A stretch of DNA of 31,509 nt from Cyanobacteria bacterium UBA1221 (GCA_002309425.1 DBXD01000093.1:1-31509); one strand, 5' to 3'; shown: positions 7,065-16,017, counted from the stretch's first letter. Notes: generated by a model from the sequence alone, not told the origin. Numbers and translations are program-made.

Positions 7065-8456
7065 ATGAAGCGGATATTGTTTGTTGCGATATTTTTGTTA
7101 TTGGGGATAAATACTGTTTATGCGCTGGATATTGTATATCCGAAGTATAGTGGTGTTACGATAAATTCACCGTCTACTTTTTTTGTAGGTTCTGCAAACC
7201 CTGATTTGAAGTTAACTGTCAATAACGTAAATGTTAATGTTCATCCCTCCGGCGGCTTCGTTTTTCCCGTGAAATTAAATCAGGGGCAAAATGATTTTCA
7301 GATAAAATCCGGTAGTGAGGTAATAAATTTTAAGATAGTCCGTCAACAATTTCAGCCGGTTCTTATGAGTGGTTCAGGTACGACTGATAAAACTTTTGAA
7401 TACGATTTACCCAAAACAGGAAGAGTGATTTGTTCTAATGCAGTGCTGAGAAGCACCCCTGTTAATCAGGGTATAAACAGAATTTCTCACTTGCCGGAAG
7501 GAACGGAAATTATTGCGGATGGAGAACAAAGAGATTTTTACAGGGTCATATTAGGGTTAAATAAAAAAGGCTGGATTTCAAAATCAGATGTGAAGTTTAA
7601 CCCGGAGCTGGAAGACAGAGCAGAATTGCTGAATATAAATTATTTTGATGATGATGAATATTACAAATATGCATTTAAACTCTCTAAACGCATTCCATGG
7701 GCAATTGAGGAAGAAAACGGATTAAAAATATATCTGTTTAATTTAAAAAATATAAAGGACAATACTTTTTTAATAAATTTTCAAAAAGATACAATGTTAG
7801 CAGGGAAACCTCCTGTTGGCTACGGGGCGGAATATGATGGTAATGATTTAAATATAAAAATACGAAAACCTTTAAGTGTAAATTTTAAGCATCCTCTAAA
7901 AAATGTAAAAATAGTTGTTGATGCCGGGCATGGCGGGAGTGAAATCGGTACAACAGGATGTTTGGGAGATAAAGAGAAGGATTTTAATTTAAAATATGCA
8001 AAAGAACTTGAATCAGAATTAAAAGCCCGCGGAGCAAATGTTGTAATGACAAGAAGGGACGATTCCGATGTTAGTTTATCGGAAAGAGTTAATATTACAA
8101 AAAAAGATGATGCGGTTGTTTTTATAAGTCTGCACGGTAATGCACTGCCGGACAGTATAGACCCAACGAATGTTCACGGCACCGAAATTTATTACTACTA
8201 TAATCAGGCAAAGCCTCTTGCTTTGTCTGTTATGAACGAAATTAAAAAAATTCCCAATGCTTCAAATCATGGAATAATTCAGCAGAGTTTTGCGGTAGTC
8301 AGAAATACTAACGCTTTAAGCCTGCTGATAGAGGTCGGATACATGATAAACCCTGCTGACAATGCTCTTATCTTAAACGACGAATTTCGTAAGAACTTTG
8401 TACGGGCAGTATCTGACGGTATAGAAAATTATTTTTTAATTTTTAATTCGCCTTAA
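7065..8456 (+). CDS. N-acetylmuramoyl-L-alanine amidase (Amidase_3) with SH3-like domain
   Basis: This 463-residue secreted zinc amidase is predicted to cleave between N-acetylmuramic acid and L-alanine in peptidoglycan. A signal peptide (MKRILFVAIFLLLGINTVYA) precedes a beta-sandwich-like region (22-110), an SH3b-like segment (about 118-178, ending KKGWISKSDVKF), and a linker region. The C-terminal Amidase_3 domain (about 280-460) keeps the zinc ligands His in VVDAGHGG, Glu in GDKEKDF and His in ISLHGNA, and the catalytic Glu in LLIEVGYM. The layout recalls AmiC- or CwlD-type enzymes with targeting domains. No Shine-Dalgarno precedes the ATG; TATGAT lies 11 bases upstream. The stop codon shares the bases TTAA with the stop of the convergent gene. 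Confidence 0.92.
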   Translation: MKRILFVAIFLLLGINTVYALDIVYPKYSGVTINSPSTFFVGSANPDLKLTVNNVNVNVHPSGGFVFPVKLNQGQNDFQIKSGSEVINFKIVRQQFQPVLMSGSGTTDKTFEYDLPKTGRVICSNAVLRSTPVNQGINRISHLPEGTEIIADGEQRDFYRVILGLNKKGWISKSDVKFNPELEDRAELLNINYFDDDEYYKYAFKLSKRIPWAIEEENGLKIYLFNLKNIKDNTFLINFQKDTMLAGKPPVGYGAEYDGNDLNIKIRKPLSVNFKHPLKNVKIVVDAGHGGSEIGTTGCLGDKEKDFNLKYAKELESELKARGANVVMTRRDDSDVSLSERVNITKKDDAVVFISLHGNALPDSIDPTNVHGTEIYYYYNQAKPLALSVMNEIKKIPNASNHGIIQQSFAVVRNTNALSLLIEVGYMINPADNALILNDEFRKNFVRAVSDGIENYFLIFNSP

Positions 8457-11400
8457 TGTTTTGGTTTTTTCCCGGGTCTTCCTAAATTTATTGTGACGGA
8501 TGCTGAAAGTGTCGGCTGGAATTGGGAGTCACCCAGTGTGTCCGAAACATTTAATGACAAGTCTGTATTCCCTGTGTGATATCCGATACCTCCGCCGACG
8601 GTAAGTGTCTGAGATGAGGAGGCCTCTTTATTATCGGCGGAAAAATCTAAGCCCGGTACAGATGACGTTACAGAACCCTGCGATGTCATATATGCCATAT
8701 TTAAATTACCGCTGAATTGTCCGATACTGAGATTGCCGCCCAGCATTAGCATATTGTTAAAATACGGCTCAGAACCGTCTGTATAAAATCTCCCGCTGAA
8801 CGAGTCTGATAGGGTCATGCTGAGTTGGGTATCATCTTTTGTATAGCTGAGTGATGCGGATAGCTGCGGAGAAAGAGTGAATGCGCTATCTCCTGTGCTG
8901 TATCCCGCATCGATTCCCGGATTAACGGATAATGAAAAGTTTTTATTATTCTGGAACGATAGTGCAGCGCCTCCGCCAATTTTATATTCGGAAGATGCTT
9001 TTGAAAAATCTGCGGATGTCTGCATATAAAACCTGTCGATATTGTATTTTACCAGTAAGGAGGTTGTATTTTTGCTATTGCCGTCTGTTATTGACAGGTT
9101 GTTTTCGACAGATGTCTCTATATTCCCATTTTTATAACCTAATGAGGTTTTAAAGTTTGTATTTTGGGAAGTCGTTTCTGTGTTATCCTGCTGAACAGGG
9201 AAAGAGTCCCCCATCATTGCCAATATTTCGGGCGGAATATCAAATTTTGGAGCCTCGTCCATTTTAGTAGTGTTTGAAGATATATTCGAACTAAAAGAAA
9301 GTCCTTGATATCTGATATCTAATGAACCGTTTATGGTTGTTGTCTTGTCGGATGCTTGGAATCTGCCGTTACTCAATAAGGAGAAATCATCCTTTATATA
9401 GCTCAGGCTTGCATCAGCTCCGGATGTAACCTTAATATGACCTGATTCATCAGTTTCCGGATCTTTGCCTGCCTCTGATGTTATAACAAGTGTAGCACCT
9501 GCGGAGGCATCTAAGTTTTCTCCGTCATATCTGAAACTTGCAGTTGTCGTTGAAGAAAGAGGCCCTGTCTCAATTGTAGTGCCGGATTTATTTCCGTCGT
9601 TATCCATGAGTTTACCTTTTTCTTCGGATAAATCTACAGCTTTTATTTCTTCTTCCTGAGATTTTATATTTGTGCCGGCATCCTGGTGTAAATTCGATGA
9701 TAATGAGGCTGTAATTTTTCCGTTTGAATATTTCAGACCGGTATTTATATCGCCGCTCAATGACAGATTATCCTGAGTAATATTTCCCGAAACTTCTGCT
9801 GAAATGTTTCCGCTAAGATTTTCATCTTTAAATTCAGCAGCGCCGGTAACGCTTGCGCTCATGCTGGTGGGTTTTTGCCCGAGAGAGGGCTCCTGTACGC
9901 TTGTTGTTCCGTCTGAACTTATCTCTTTTGAGATATCACCTGAATCATTACCCTCTAACAGTTTTGCTTCAACTTTTTCAAATCCTGTTGTTTCAAGGGA
10001 TTCTCCGTCTAAGAGTGTTTCAGAATCTTTATCTTTATCCTCAGGCGGCATTACAGGAATGTTTTCCATTCCGAATGAAAATTTAGCGGATACATTCGAA
10101 TTAAAGTTTTTGGATGAATAAGAGTCGCTTACACTCGAAGTTGCCGTAGTCGTTTGTTCGGAACCGCCTCCGTCAGTTTCTTTGAGAGAAACCTCTTTGG
10201 AAGAAATGTCCATAGAAGAAATATCCTTGGAAGAAGTCTTTTCTCCGCTGGCTGAACTTGTATTTCCTGAAAGTGCTGCTGCTATAACGGCATCTTTTGC
10301 CGCATCGCCGGAAGCAGGTGCAGCATTACCGGATGCCGCTATTTTCTCTCCGGTGGCTTTGGCTTCACTGTCTGTTTCAGGTGTTCCAAGGGCCTCTGCT
10401 ACTAACTCTTCAGGGTCGTTTCTTCTATTGAATCTTTCCCGTAATTCTTTATTCTCATCAGAAATGGGTTCTTCTGAATCCTTTGTCTCTTGTATTGATT
10501 CATCGTCTTTTTCAGTCTCGATCTTCTCAGATAATTTTGACGCACTCATTTCTAATACGTCTTTTGATTCTGTATCTTCGGAACCCTCAGGCTTTTTTGC
10601 ATCTTCCTTTTGTCCCTGCGGGAGCTGAATCTTTGTATCGGAACCATCTTTTTTATTAATGATGGATTCTTCCGCTATTTTGTCTGTACTCTCTGATGTC
10701 TGCGCAGTGGGTTTTGGCATAGTGGATTTTTTCCCGCTGATACCGTTGCCATATGTATTAATAAACCATTGTTCACTTGCTAAAGACAATTGCTTGTGTT
10801 CTGTCTCAATCTGACCCAGTTGCATTTGCAGAGTCCTTAATTTTTCTTTGTTCTCTTGTGTATCCGGAGTTCTGTCGATTTCCTCCGAAATAGAGCCCAG
10901 TCTTTTTTCTGCCTGATTTAATCTGTCCCAAAACGGATTTTCGGCACTTCTGATTTTTGTATAATAATTTTGATAAATTTGATTTTCACCATATTCAGTC
11001 TGGGTTTGGGTTATCCTGCCCTCCTCTGCCATAGACAGCAGTAATGAATATTTATTTATCTCCTCGGTAATTTTTTTTGCATCAGTATTTACAATTCGCC
11101 GCCATTCATTGATGTCAGATCGTGCCTTATCAAGTAATTCTCGGTATTCTTGCTGTATCTCGGGTGGTAAATCGTTTATTGCGGGATCAATATATCCTTG
11201 TCGATAGCAGTCCCCGGTTGCCTCATCCTGTCCGATACCAAAAGCATATATATCGATTATTTCAACACCTTCCGGGGCGGAAGTTCCGCTGGGAAGTACC
11301 TGTAACAAAGAGCTTGTGTTGTGTTTTTCATTAAATTCCTGCAGCTTATTAAATCCGTTGTAGGTTTCAGCTTTTTGCAACAACCCTACAAGTTGCTGTC

Positions 11401-11659
11401 GTGCGCTTTCAAGTCTTCGCTCATAGCTCCTGATAGTACCGTTATTTCTACTGTTTTGCATATCTCTCTGGGCTTTTTCTTCTGCCTGCGCAGATTTAAC
11501 AAAAGTTTCCCATTCTTTATCATCAAATTGACCGTCAGGGTTAGTATCAAATAATGAAAATATGGAACCTTTCACGGATATTTCGCTTTTATCAACTTTC
11601 ATGAATCTTGAAAATTCAATTCCATAGTACATAATACTGTCAGGTATCTTTTGAGTCAT
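8453..11659 (-). CDS. Large unknown protein: EF-hand, coiled coil, disordered middle, beta-hairpin repeats
   Basis: I do not recognise this 1068-residue protein. Visible parts: a canonical EF-hand loop at residues 38-49 (DTNPDGQFDDKE, ligands Asp38, Asn40, Asp42, Asp46, Glu49); helical, charged coiled-coil-like stretches at about 50-110 and 160-300; a Ser/Glu/Asp/Lys-rich, probably disordered region at about 310-600; then from about 600 to 1060 at least ten beta-hairpin-like repeats with alternating polar and hydrophobic residues, often a Tyr or Phe before a turn such as KDD, NGN or DGE followed by LS-type strands. The C-terminal part resembles outer-membrane barrel or passenger strands, but there is no N-terminal signal peptide and the last residues are basic. 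A GAGGTGAT ribosome binding site precedes the ATG. It is divergent from the sigma factor gene. Confidence 0.8.
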   Translation of the reverse strand: MTQKIPDSIMYYGIEFSRFMKVDKSEISVKGSIFSLFDTNPDGQFDDKEWETFVKSAQAEEKAQRDMQNSRNNGTIRSYERRLESARQQLVGLLQKAETYNGFNKLQEFNEKHNTSSLLQVLPSGTSAPEGVEIIDIYAFGIGQDEATGDCYRQGYIDPAINDLPPEIQQEYRELLDKARSDINEWRRIVNTDAKKITEEINKYSLLLSMAEEGRITQTQTEYGENQIYQNYYTKIRSAENPFWDRLNQAEKRLGSISEEIDRTPDTQENKEKLRTLQMQLGQIETEHKQLSLASEQWFINTYGNGISGKKSTMPKPTAQTSESTDKIAEESIINKKDGSDTKIQLPQGQKEDAKKPEGSEDTESKDVLEMSASKLSEKIETEKDDESIQETKDSEEPISDENKELRERFNRRNDPEELVAEALGTPETDSEAKATGEKIAASGNAAPASGDAAKDAVIAAALSGNTSSASGEKTSSKDISSMDISSKEVSLKETDGGGSEQTTTATSSVSDSYSSKNFNSNVSAKFSFGMENIPVMPPEDKDKDSETLLDGESLETTGFEKVEAKLLEGNDSGDISKEISSDGTTSVQEPSLGQKPTSMSASVTGAAEFKDENLSGNISAEVSGNITQDNLSLSGDINTGLKYSNGKITASLSSNLHQDAGTNIKSQEEEIKAVDLSEEKGKLMDNDGNKSGTTIETGPLSSTTTASFRYDGENLDASAGATLVITSEAGKDPETDESGHIKVTSGADASLSYIKDDFSLLSNGRFQASDKTTTINGSLDIRYQGLSFSSNISSNTTKMDEAPKFDIPPEILAMMGDSFPVQQDNTETTSQNTNFKTSLGYKNGNIETSVENNLSITDGNSKNTTSLLVKYNIDRFYMQTSADFSKASSEYKIGGGAALSFQNNKNFSLSVNPGIDAGYSTGDSAFTLSPQLSASLSYTKDDTQLSMTLSDSFSGRFYTDGSEPYFNNMLMLGGNLSIGQFSGNLNMAYMTSQGSVTSSVPGLDFSADNKEASSSQTLTVGGGIGYHTGNTDLSLNVSDTLGDSQFQPTLSASVTINLGRPGKKPKH

Positions 11660-11673
11660 AACATCACCTCGCT

Positions 11674-11701
11674 ATAATAAGCTTTTTACATTAACTGTAA
11701 A
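11674..11701 (-). promoter_or_regulatory. Promoter of the 1068-residue protein gene, overlapping an inverted repeat
   Basis: Minus strand TTTACA (11701-11696), 16-bp spacer, TATTAT (11679-11674). Predicted initiation would leave a leader of about ten bases containing the Shine-Dalgarno. Confidence 0.45.
11685..11701. promoter_or_regulatory. Inverted repeat, candidate operator
   Basis: TTTACA, five bases, TGTAAA is a perfect 6-bp inverted repeat that covers the -35 element of the minus-strand gene. A repressor bound here would block that promoter. The protein that binds is unknown. Confidence 0.45.
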
Positions 11702-11800
11702 ATCCTCGCTTTATACTTCAAACTAAAATCTCTTATATTGATATAAAAATTTTTCAGTTTTTAAAAATGCTTTTTTTCATGATTTTTTTACATAACTTCA

Positions 11801-11836
11801 TAATAATTATTACATGTCGATACTCATCTTTATAAT
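11801..11836 (+). promoter_or_regulatory. Possible sigma-gene promoter with upstream AT palindrome
   Basis: TAATAATTATTA at 11801-11812 is a perfect 12-bp palindrome, and TATAAT at 11831-11836 is a perfect -10. There is no good -35 match at standard spacing. Transcription from here would give a leader of about 80 bases before the ATG at 11926. Confidence 0.3.
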
Positions 11837-11925
11837 TTAGTGTTAAAAATTTTTTCCTCTTTTTAAATGATGACTATATTTGCTCATTGTATAGAATAAA
11901 ATATGTACAAGAACTTGGGTGGACA

Positions 11926-12753
11926 ATGGGTCAAAGTTTTGATTTTACATCATACAACAACATTAAAAGGCTTTCTGCGGATGAATTGGAAAACCTTTGG
12001 AATGAGTATTTAAAAGATAAGGCAAACAAAGAACTCAGAGATACTTTGATTGTTCAGTACATATATTTGGTCAGGTACGTTGTAGGCAGGGTAAAGATAA
12101 CATTACCGGCCACAGTGTCAATAGAAGATATTGCCGGCTACGGTATTGAGGGCCTGATTAATGCTATCGAAAGATATTCCGTTAAAAAGAATACAAGGTT
12201 TGAAACTTATGCTCTTATCAGAATAAGGGGTGCAATAATAGATAAGATAAGGCAAGAGGACTTTTTGCCAAGAAGCATAAGAAAAAAAATTAAAGACATA
12301 AAAAATGCGCAGGAAGAATTAAAGCAAAGACTCGGAAGGACTGCAACCACAAGCGAAGTCGCAGAATTCCTTGATATGGAAGTTGAAAAGATAAATCAGC
12401 TTCTTGCGGAAGATACGACAATCACATCCTTATACGAAAAAAAAGGTACAGGTGAGGATAGTATTGAAATTATTGATACGGTTCAGGATAACAATAAACT
12501 TGATCCTCAGGCTCAGATGGAAGAAGATAACGTCAAGTCCGAGCTGGAAAGAGCACTAAAAAAACTTCCTGAGAGAGAACGTACTATAATGGTTTTGTAT
12601 TATCAGGAAAATATGACTCTCAAAGAAATCGGAGAAGCCATAGATATTTCAGAATCAAGGGTTTGTCAGCTGCATGCTCAGGCAATTATGAAACTCAAAA
12701 ATTTACTTTCGGAGAAAAGATCCGTAAGATTACAGCAAAGCATTGTTGCCTAA
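11926..12753 (+). CDS. Sigma-70 family factor, FliA/WhiG (sigma-28) type
   Basis: The 275-residue protein has region 2 (DTLIVQYIYLVRYVVGRV, SIEDIAGYGIEGLINAIERY, ETYALIRIRGAIIDKIRQEDFLPRS), region 3 (AQEELKQRLGRTATTSEVAEFLDM) and region 4 with a helix-turn-helix (MTLKEIGEAIDISESRVCQLHAQAIMKLK). The RIRGAIIDxxR and PRS segments are characteristic of FliA/WhiG/SigB-group sigma factors. FliA usually drives late flagellar genes, but no flagellar genes are in the window, so its regulon is unknown. I start at the ATG at 11926; the frame continues to a TTG at 11887 without a ribosome binding site, and homologues start near the ATG. Its divergent neighbour is the 1068-residue repeat protein. Confidence 0.88.
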   Translation: MGQSFDFTSYNNIKRLSADELENLWNEYLKDKANKELRDTLIVQYIYLVRYVVGRVKITLPATVSIEDIAGYGIEGLINAIERYSVKKNTRFETYALIRIRGAIIDKIRQEDFLPRSIRKKIKDIKNAQEELKQRLGRTATTSEVAEFLDMEVEKINQLLAEDTTITSLYEKKGTGEDSIEIIDTVQDNNKLDPQAQMEEDNVKSELERALKKLPERERTIMVLYYQENMTLKEIGEAIDISESRVCQLHAQAIMKLKNLLSEKRSVRLQQSIVA

Positions 12754-12769
12754 AATTTTGGTTGTCCGT

Positions 12770-14035
12770 TTATACCGGAGGTAAATCTCCTCTTACGTCA
12801 GCTTCTTCATTGCAGGCCAAATCAAATTCTTCGTGAAGTGCTTTTACTGCTTTGTTTGCATCATCTTTATTTACAAGACAACTGATTTTAATTTCACTTG
12901 TTGAAATCATTCGTATATTAATATTCATTCTTGCAAGGGTATCAAACATTGAAGATGCAATACCCGGTCTGTCAATCATTCCGGCTCCGACAATAGAAAC
13001 TTTTGCAATGTTACTGTCAACAAGAATATCTCCGCAGTTCAGTTCTGATTTTAAACTGTCAAGTGTAGCAACAGTCTTGTCTGTATCTGCCGTATCAATT
13101 GTAAAGGCAATATCATTTGTATTTGAAATTTTCCTAGCATAAGATTGGATAATCATATCTACCGAAATATTTTCTTTTGCCAGTTTTGAAAATATTTTTG
13201 CTGCACACCCCGGGGTATCGGGAACATCACAAACAACTACTCTGGTTTGTGACAAATCTGCTGCAACTCCTGTGACCGGTCTGTCTAATTCCATTTTATC
13301 TACTCCTAATATTAATGTTCCCATATTGTCAGTATGGAAAGTGCTTCGTACCCTTAATGAAACATTGTTCAGCTTTGCCGTTTCAACACTTCTCGGGTGA
13401 AGAACATTTGCACCGGCATGCGCTAATTCCAGCATTTCATCATAAGAAATTTCTTTTAATTTGGAGGCTTTCGGAACGATTCTGGGATCTGTTGTGTAAA
13501 CACCTTCCACATCCGTGTAAATATCACATCTCTCTGCATTCAGTGCTGCGGCCAATGCTACGGCGGAAGTGTCAGAGCCTCCCCTTCCTAATGTCGTAAT
13601 CTCGTTGTCATTGGTAATTCCCTGAAAACCTGCAATTACCACAATTTTCCCGTCTTTTAAATTATTTTTAATCTTGTCAGTATCGATTCGGACAATTCTT
13701 GCTTTAGAATGAACATTTTCCGTATAAATACCGACCTGCATAGCATTAAAACTAACGGCTTCATAGCCTTCTGCCTGAATTGCCATTGCCAATAAAGCAA
13801 TAGATACACCTTCTCCGGTAGATAAAAGCATGTCCATTTCTCTTTCAGACGGAACTTTAGAAATGTCTTTTGCCATTTTTACTAGAATATCTGTTGTGTG
13901 ACCCATGGCAGATACTACCACAACAACATCATTTCCTTTTTCCTTCTCTTTTATTACCGTTTTGGCAACGCTTTTTATTTTATCTGTGTCGGCTACTGAT
14001 GTCCCGCCGAATTTTTGTACAACTATTTTTTTCAA
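12770..14035 (-). CDS. lysC: Aspartate kinase
   Basis: The 421-residue enzyme phosphorylates aspartate, the entry step to diaminopimelate, lysine, threonine and methionine. The kinase domain starts with VVQKFGGTSVAD and contains LGRGGSDTSAVALAAAL and DVEGVYTTDPR; the C-terminal part (about 265-410) carries two ACT domains, which usually mediate feedback inhibition by lysine or threonine. Length and order match the monofunctional LysC type without a fused homoserine dehydrogenase. The start is a TTG, since homologues begin directly with the KKIVVQKFGG segment and no ATG is near; AGG lies seven bases upstream. It is the third gene of a minus-strand operon, 12 bases after the TPR gene. It tail-to-tails with the sigma gene with only 16 bases between. 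Confidence 0.94.
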   Translation of the reverse strand: MKKIVVQKFGGTSVADTDKIKSVAKTVIKEKEKGNDVVVVVSAMGHTTDILVKMAKDISKVPSEREMDMLLSTGEGVSIALLAMAIQAEGYEAVSFNAMQVGIYTENVHSKARIVRIDTDKIKNNLKDGKIVVIAGFQGITNDNEITTLGRGGSDTSAVALAAALNAERCDIYTDVEGVYTTDPRIVPKASKLKEISYDEMLELAHAGANVLHPRSVETAKLNNVSLRVRSTFHTDNMGTLILGVDKMELDRPVTGVAADLSQTRVVVCDVPDTPGCAAKIFSKLAKENISVDMIIQSYARKISNTNDIAFTIDTADTDKTVATLDSLKSELNCGDILVDSNIAKVSIVGAGMIDRPGIASSMFDTLARMNINIRMISTSEIKISCLVNKDDANKAVKALHEEFDLACNEEADVRGDLPPV

Positions 14036-14047
14036 CTCTATACCTGC

Positions 14048-15532
14048 TTATGTAATACTTTCCAAGTCTGCCCGCTCATCAGGGTAATCAAATGAATTTT
14101 CATCTATTGATATAATTTTATTTGCTATTGATAAAGCTTCTTTCTTATTATAGTCAGAACCACTTTCTTTGACAAGTATGTATCCGACATGGAATAAAAG
14201 GTTTAAAACTTTCAGATTATTTTCGTCAAACTTTAATGCCCTCCTCAATTTTCTTTGAGCAGATTCATATTCCCTCTGTCTGATTAAAAATTCTGAGTAC
14301 TTTATGTATGTATCAAGATTGCAGTTTGAACTTAATAAGGCATTTTCGTATAACTCTTTGGCCGAATTTACTTCATTCATTCCCTCGTATGCCATTGCCA
14401 TATAGACATCTAAAGTGTGATCGAAAAATATATTGTCTTTAATTCGTTTCAGTTTTTCAATCGCTTGCGCATAATCCCCTTTTTTAATTGCCAAAAGTCC
14501 AAGGGCTTTAGAGTATAAATAATTATCATCCGAAAGATTTTTTATGTTTGATAAAATCGATTCAGCTTCATCTGTATTTCCTAAACAAATTTCAACCAGG
14601 GCTAATCCGGCATTTGCTTCTTCCTCTCCGGGAGCGAAACTCAATGCTTTCAAAAAATTAAGTTTTGAATTTTCAAAATCATTATATATTTGTAATGTAA
14701 CAGCTCTGTCAAAATATAAGTGCGGGGTTTCCAGACCCTGGGCAACTGCGGTATCATATGTTTCAAGGCTTTTCTCTTTTTCTCCCTGAATAAGGTACAA
14801 TTTCCCCAATAAAAGATAAACCGGCAGAATGTTTTTGTTGTACTCAAGGGCTCTGTTTGCATAATATATTGCACTTGCGTAATCTTTTTTTCTGTATTTT
14901 AAATTTGCATACTCGTAGTTATTGGCATCATTCGGACTAACCGAGGTGAGAAATTTCAGTTTGGCTTCAGCATCAGTCCAGCGTTCCAGTCTAACTTCCA
15001 TGACAGCCGCAAATAACAGTGCCATAAAATTGTATCTGTTAAGACGAACGGCTTCCATAAATTTTTCATGAGCTTCAACGTACCGTTTTAACTTCATTAG
15101 TGCCATTCCCCAACCGGCGAATACATCTGTATTTGCCGGAGAAATTTTATTTGCATTTTCAAAGGCTTCAATGGCTTCTTCTGACATGTTGCAGTTTACC
15201 AGAGCAAACCCCAGTAATCTCCATATATCTTTGTCGGCACTGTTTATATTTGCCGATTTTTTATAAGAAATTATTGCTTCCGAGAAGCGGTGAGTCTTTT
15301 CACAGACAATGCCCAGATATTTATAAACGAGGGCATCTTCCTGCGGCAGCTCCATTGCTTCTTCAAGAATTTTTTCGGCTTCCTTGTATTCTTGTTTCTC
15401 AATGCACTTTTTTGCACGATTTACATATGCTAATGATGGCAAAGCCTGTACAACCGCATCTTTTTCATATGTTTTTAACTTTTTATTCAAATTTAATATT
15501 TGTTTTATTATCTCTTTTAATTTATCAAACAA
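14048..15532 (-). CDS. Tetratricopeptide-repeat protein
   Basis: The 494-residue protein is made almost wholly of TPR-type helical pairs. Repeats are clear at, for example, DALVYKYLGIVCEKTHRFSE, KDIWRLLGFALVNCNMSEE and TDVFAGWGMALMKLKRYVE, and continue to about residue 460. There is no signal peptide or membrane segment, so a cytoplasmic scaffold or assembly role is likely, with no specific partner indicated. Translation starts at a TTG: GGGAGG lies seven bases upstream, which decides the start. The first 16 bases overlap the end of the KdsC-like gene, and lysC follows after 12 bases, so the three are co-translated. Confidence 0.85.
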   Translation of the reverse strand: MFDKLKEIIKQILNLNKKLKTYEKDAVVQALPSLAYVNRAKKCIEKQEYKEAEKILEEAMELPQEDALVYKYLGIVCEKTHRFSEAIISYKKSANINSADKDIWRLLGFALVNCNMSEEAIEAFENANKISPANTDVFAGWGMALMKLKRYVEAHEKFMEAVRLNRYNFMALLFAAVMEVRLERWTDAEAKLKFLTSVSPNDANNYEYANLKYRKKDYASAIYYANRALEYNKNILPVYLLLGKLYLIQGEKEKSLETYDTAVAQGLETPHLYFDRAVTLQIYNDFENSKLNFLKALSFAPGEEEANAGLALVEICLGNTDEAESILSNIKNLSDDNYLYSKALGLLAIKKGDYAQAIEKLKRIKDNIFFDHTLDVYMAMAYEGMNEVNSAKELYENALLSSNCNLDTYIKYSEFLIRQREYESAQRKLRRALKFDENNLKVLNLLFHVGYILVKESGSDYNKKEALSIANKIISIDENSFDYPDERADLESIT

Positions 15533-15993
15533 TCTGCGACCTCCCGAAATGCACCAAAGCCGCTTGCGCGTTCAGTTACTTGTATGCCGTCAAGACCCTT
15601 CAGAGTATCAACGGAATGCGGAACAGTAATTTTATATTTTGCGTAGTTCAAGCACTCAATGTCATTTATGTCATCCCCAATATACAAATATTCGTCCTGA
15701 GAAAGATTGTATTTTGCAATAATTGATTTCAGAACCTCGATTTTGTTGTGAACTTTGCCGTGAACCTCTTTTAATTCAAATTTTTTAGCCAACATGTCCA
15801 TAACGGGATTTGTTTCTCCTGATATAATCCCGACATTAATTCCTTTTTTGTAGAGATTATGTAATCCTATTATGTCCATAAAGTTAATTCTTCTCATCAT
15901 CGACATATTGTCACCAATATAGACAAAATTGTCGGTCAAAATACCGTCAAAATCCGTAATAACCCACTTTATTGTGCCTGGCAATTTTAACAT
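15517..15993 (-). CDS. HAD-family phosphatase, KdsC-like
   Basis: This 158-residue capless HAD phosphatase matches 3-deoxy-D-manno-octulosonate-8-phosphate phosphatase (KdsC), which frees KDO for lipopolysaccharide. Motif I is TDFDGILTD (Asp14 and Asp16), motif II is the Ser in IISGET, motif III is the Lys in HNKIEVL, and motif IV is GDDINDIE (Asp107, Asp108). The C-terminal RASGFGAFREVADCL matches the conserved KdsC tail. Similar proteins act on sialic-acid-type 9-phosphates, so the exact sugar is uncertain. No kdsA, kdsB or kdsD is near. It is first in the operon with the TPR protein and lysC and has a promoter at 16045-16073. Confidence 0.82.
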   Translation of the reverse strand: MLKLPGTIKWVITDFDGILTDNFVYIGDNMSMMRRINFMDIIGLHNLYKKGINVGIISGETNPVMDMLAKKFELKEVHGKVHNKIEVLKSIIAKYNLSQDEYLYIGDDINDIECLNYAKYKITVPHSVDTLKGLDGIQVTERASGFGAFREVADCLIN

Positions 15994-16017
15994 TTATTTA
16001 TACTGCCTTCCAAACTA

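Noticed and set aside
10182..10628. 148-codon plus-strand ORF rich in Ser and Ala
   Set aside because: It is antisense to the low-complexity Ser/Glu/Lys region of the 1068-residue gene, has no ribosome binding site, and its composition mirrors the opposite strand.
11887..11925. N-terminal extension of the sigma factor from a TTG
   Set aside because: No ribosome binding site precedes it, and sigma-28-type proteins do not need the extra 13 residues.
15100..15726. 208-codon plus-strand ORF
   Set aside because: It overlaps the TPR and KdsC-like genes on the other strand, both with clear conserved motifs, and its product is Cys/Leu/His-rich nonsense.
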